Shown here: positions 5,960 to 7,159 of the stretch, one piece after another | How positions within the stretch are numbered: the first letter of the stretch is position 1 | How the letters are laid out: the number at the start of each line of letters is the position of its first letter | From: Anaerolineae bacterium | GTDB taxonomy: Bacteria > Chloroflexota > Anaerolineae > Anaerolineales > Anaerolineaceae | DNA length: 7,159 nucleotides | Direction: 5' to 3' | Assembly (NCBI GenBank): GCA_016213455.1 | Contig: JACRAG010000586.1 | Location: 1-7,159, forward strand | Position numbers and translations under genes: made by a program | The notes under the pieces: model-generated | Told to the model about the DNA's origin: nothing | The model's database searches: none | What the model saw: only the letters and a program-made list of their open reading frames with translations

Positions 5960-7159
5960 TCAATCCTTTAGAAAGAGCTCGATCACCGGCACACACACAT
6001 CCGGTTTCTGAATGGGCAGTTCCAGCACCAGCGCCCCGGGAGCCACCGGCACGGTGATTGGCAGTGAGGGGTGGTTGGGATCGGTCTCGAAATACTTCAC
6101 TTCTGAGGCGTCATGCAGGAACTGGGCATAATCCACCCTCCCGGCCAGACCGTCCAGGTGCAAGTGGCGCATCGGCCACGAGAAGACATGCAGGTACAGG
6201 CGCTTGCCATTTTGGGTATAACGGCAGTCGGGAGGTGGATTGAAAAGGCTGCTGCCACACTGGTAAATCGCGCGATTATGCAGACGCATCCAGCGTCCGA
6301 TCTCGCGCAGGCGCTCGATGATGCGTCCGGGCAGTTCGCCACGCGCATTTGGGCCAACGTTTAGCAGCAGATTGCCGTTTTTCGAAACGCTGTCAATCAG
6401 AATCTTAATCAGCACTTCACCCGATTTCCAGTCCAGATTGTCGCGGTCGTAACCCCAACTCCCGTTCATTGTCTGGCAGGCTTCCCAGATCAGCGGTGCG
6501 CCGTTGTGTTCAAAGCCATACCGCGGCTGGTACTGCTCGGGGGTGATCAAGTCGCCGCCGATTTCCATGCGATCATTCACCAGCACCCGCGGCTGCAGGC
6601 TGCGGATCAGCTTCATCAATTCTTCCGCCTGCCAATCTTGCTTGCCTTTACCTTTCGCCCATCCCCAATCTTCAAATGAATAGGAAAAATCCAACCAGAG
6701 AATATCAATGCTGCCAAAGCGGGTTAACAGTTCGCGCACCTGACCGTGCAGGTAGGCGGCATACTTGCGAATATCGCGGTGCTGCTGGGATTGGCGATAG
6801 GCTTCATCGTTGCGCATCGGGTGGTAACCGTCGATAGGAAACTCAGGGTGATGCCAGTCGATCAATGAATAGTAAAAACCGGTGCGCAGCCCGGCCTCGC
6901 GGAACGCGGATACCATCGGTGTCAGCAGATCGCGGCGAGCCGGGGTGTTGGTTGCCTTGTAGTCTGTCAAAGCAGAGTCCCAAAGACAAAAACCTTCGTG
7001 ATGCTTGGTTGTCACCACATAATACTGCATCCCGGCATTTTTCGCCTCGGCAGCCCAAACACGCGGATCGTACAGGTCCGGATCAAAGTGTTCAAAATAG
7101 CGATCGTACACCGCATCGTTCAGGCACTCGCGCTTTTTCACCCATTCGTGACGCGCCGG
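5960..7159 (-). CDS. Alpha-L-fucosidase, glycoside hydrolase family 29 (5' end missing)
   Basis: The final 399 residues of a retaining alpha-L-fucosidase are present. The frame is open to the window edge: the first visible residues, PARHEWVKKRE, match the family's PARxEW segment, which normally lies about 35-50 residues in. A GTG at 7141 is therefore an internal valine, not the start. Landmarks numbered from the edge are TKHHEGFCLWDS (51-62), GFYYSLIDWHHPEF (94-107), IDILWLDFSY (151-160) with nucleophile Asp157, EACQTMNGSWGY (226-237), and GNLLLNVGPNARGELP (262-277). A short C-terminal beta-domain follows, with no added carbohydrate-binding module. The enzyme releases terminal alpha-L-fucose from oligosaccharides; linkage preference cannot be read. 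Whether it has a signal peptide is unknown because the N terminus is missing. It is the most upstream visible gene and overlaps the ribosome site of the first permease. Confidence 0.95.
   Translation of the reverse strand, partial: PARHEWVKKRECLNDAVYDRYFEHFDPDLYDPRVWAAEAKNAGMQYYVVTTKHHEGFCLWDSALTDYKATNTPARRDLLTPMVSAFREAGLRTGFYYSLIDWHHPEFPIDGYHPMRNDEAYRQSQQHRDIRKYAAYLHGQVRELLTRFGSIDILWLDFSYSFEDWGWAKGKGKQDWQAEELMKLIRSLQPRVLVNDRMEIGGDLITPEQYQPRYGFEHNGAPLIWEACQTMNGSWGYDRDNLDWKSGEVLIKILIDSVSKNGNLLLNVGPNARGELPGRIIERLREIGRWMRLHNRAIYQCGSSLFNPPPDCRYTQNGKRLYLHVFSWPMRHLHLDGLAGRVDYAQFLHDASEVKYFETDPNHPSLPITVPVAPGALVLELPIQKPDVCVPVIELFLKD

Noticed and set aside
7139..7141. GTG as the start codon of the fucosidase
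   Set aside because: The frame continues upstream to the window edge with PARHEW, a conserved GH29 segment, so the gene is cut by the edge and this GTG is an internal valine.

Overview
The window is the 3' part of one minus-strand carbohydrate-utilisation operon plus about 570 bases of non-coding DNA downstream of it. Reading in the direction of transcription (right to left) the genes are: an alpha-L-fucosidase of family GH29 whose 5' end lies beyond the right edge (7159-5960); two ABC sugar-transport permeases of the MalF/UgpA and MalG/UgpE types (5958-5017 and 5027-4173); an FAD-dependent oxidoreductase with a Rossmann dinucleotide-binding N terminus (4164-2542); and a compact family GH31 alpha-glycosidase (2538-571). 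Junctions are very tight (1 nt gap, 11 nt overlap, 8 nt gap, 3 nt gap), so the five genes are almost certainly co-transcribed and partly translationally coupled. The promoter, the solute-binding protein and any ATPase are not in the window.

The likely logic is uptake of a fucose- and alpha-linked-sugar-containing oligosaccharide through the permease pair, followed by hydrolysis of alpha-fucosyl and alpha-xylosyl/alpha-glucosyl bonds. The GH31 has the WLDACEPE nucleophile motif resembling bacterial alpha-xylosidase-type GH31 enzymes. GH29 plus a possible alpha-xylosidase would fit fucosylated xyloglucan fragments, but this is inference. The flavoprotein in the middle is the odd partner: its substrate is unknown, and its place in the operon suggests that oxidation of a sugar or glycoside is part of the pathway.

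The left 570 bases hold no convincing gene. Just downstream of the operon there is a foldable 3' region (323-410), then one possible and one strong intrinsic terminator on the minus strand (348-297 and 296-249). Beyond these, at 23-209, is a set of nested inverted repeats sharing one centre, which is not explained by any gene here.

The organism is a bacterium of moderate GC content. The gene mix (unlinked-ATPase-type sugar ABC transporter, GH29, GH31, FAD oxidoreductase) and the protein style resemble Chloroflexota such as Anaerolineae. This taxonomic suggestion is an impression from gene content only; Bacillota or another glycan-degrading phylum is possible.
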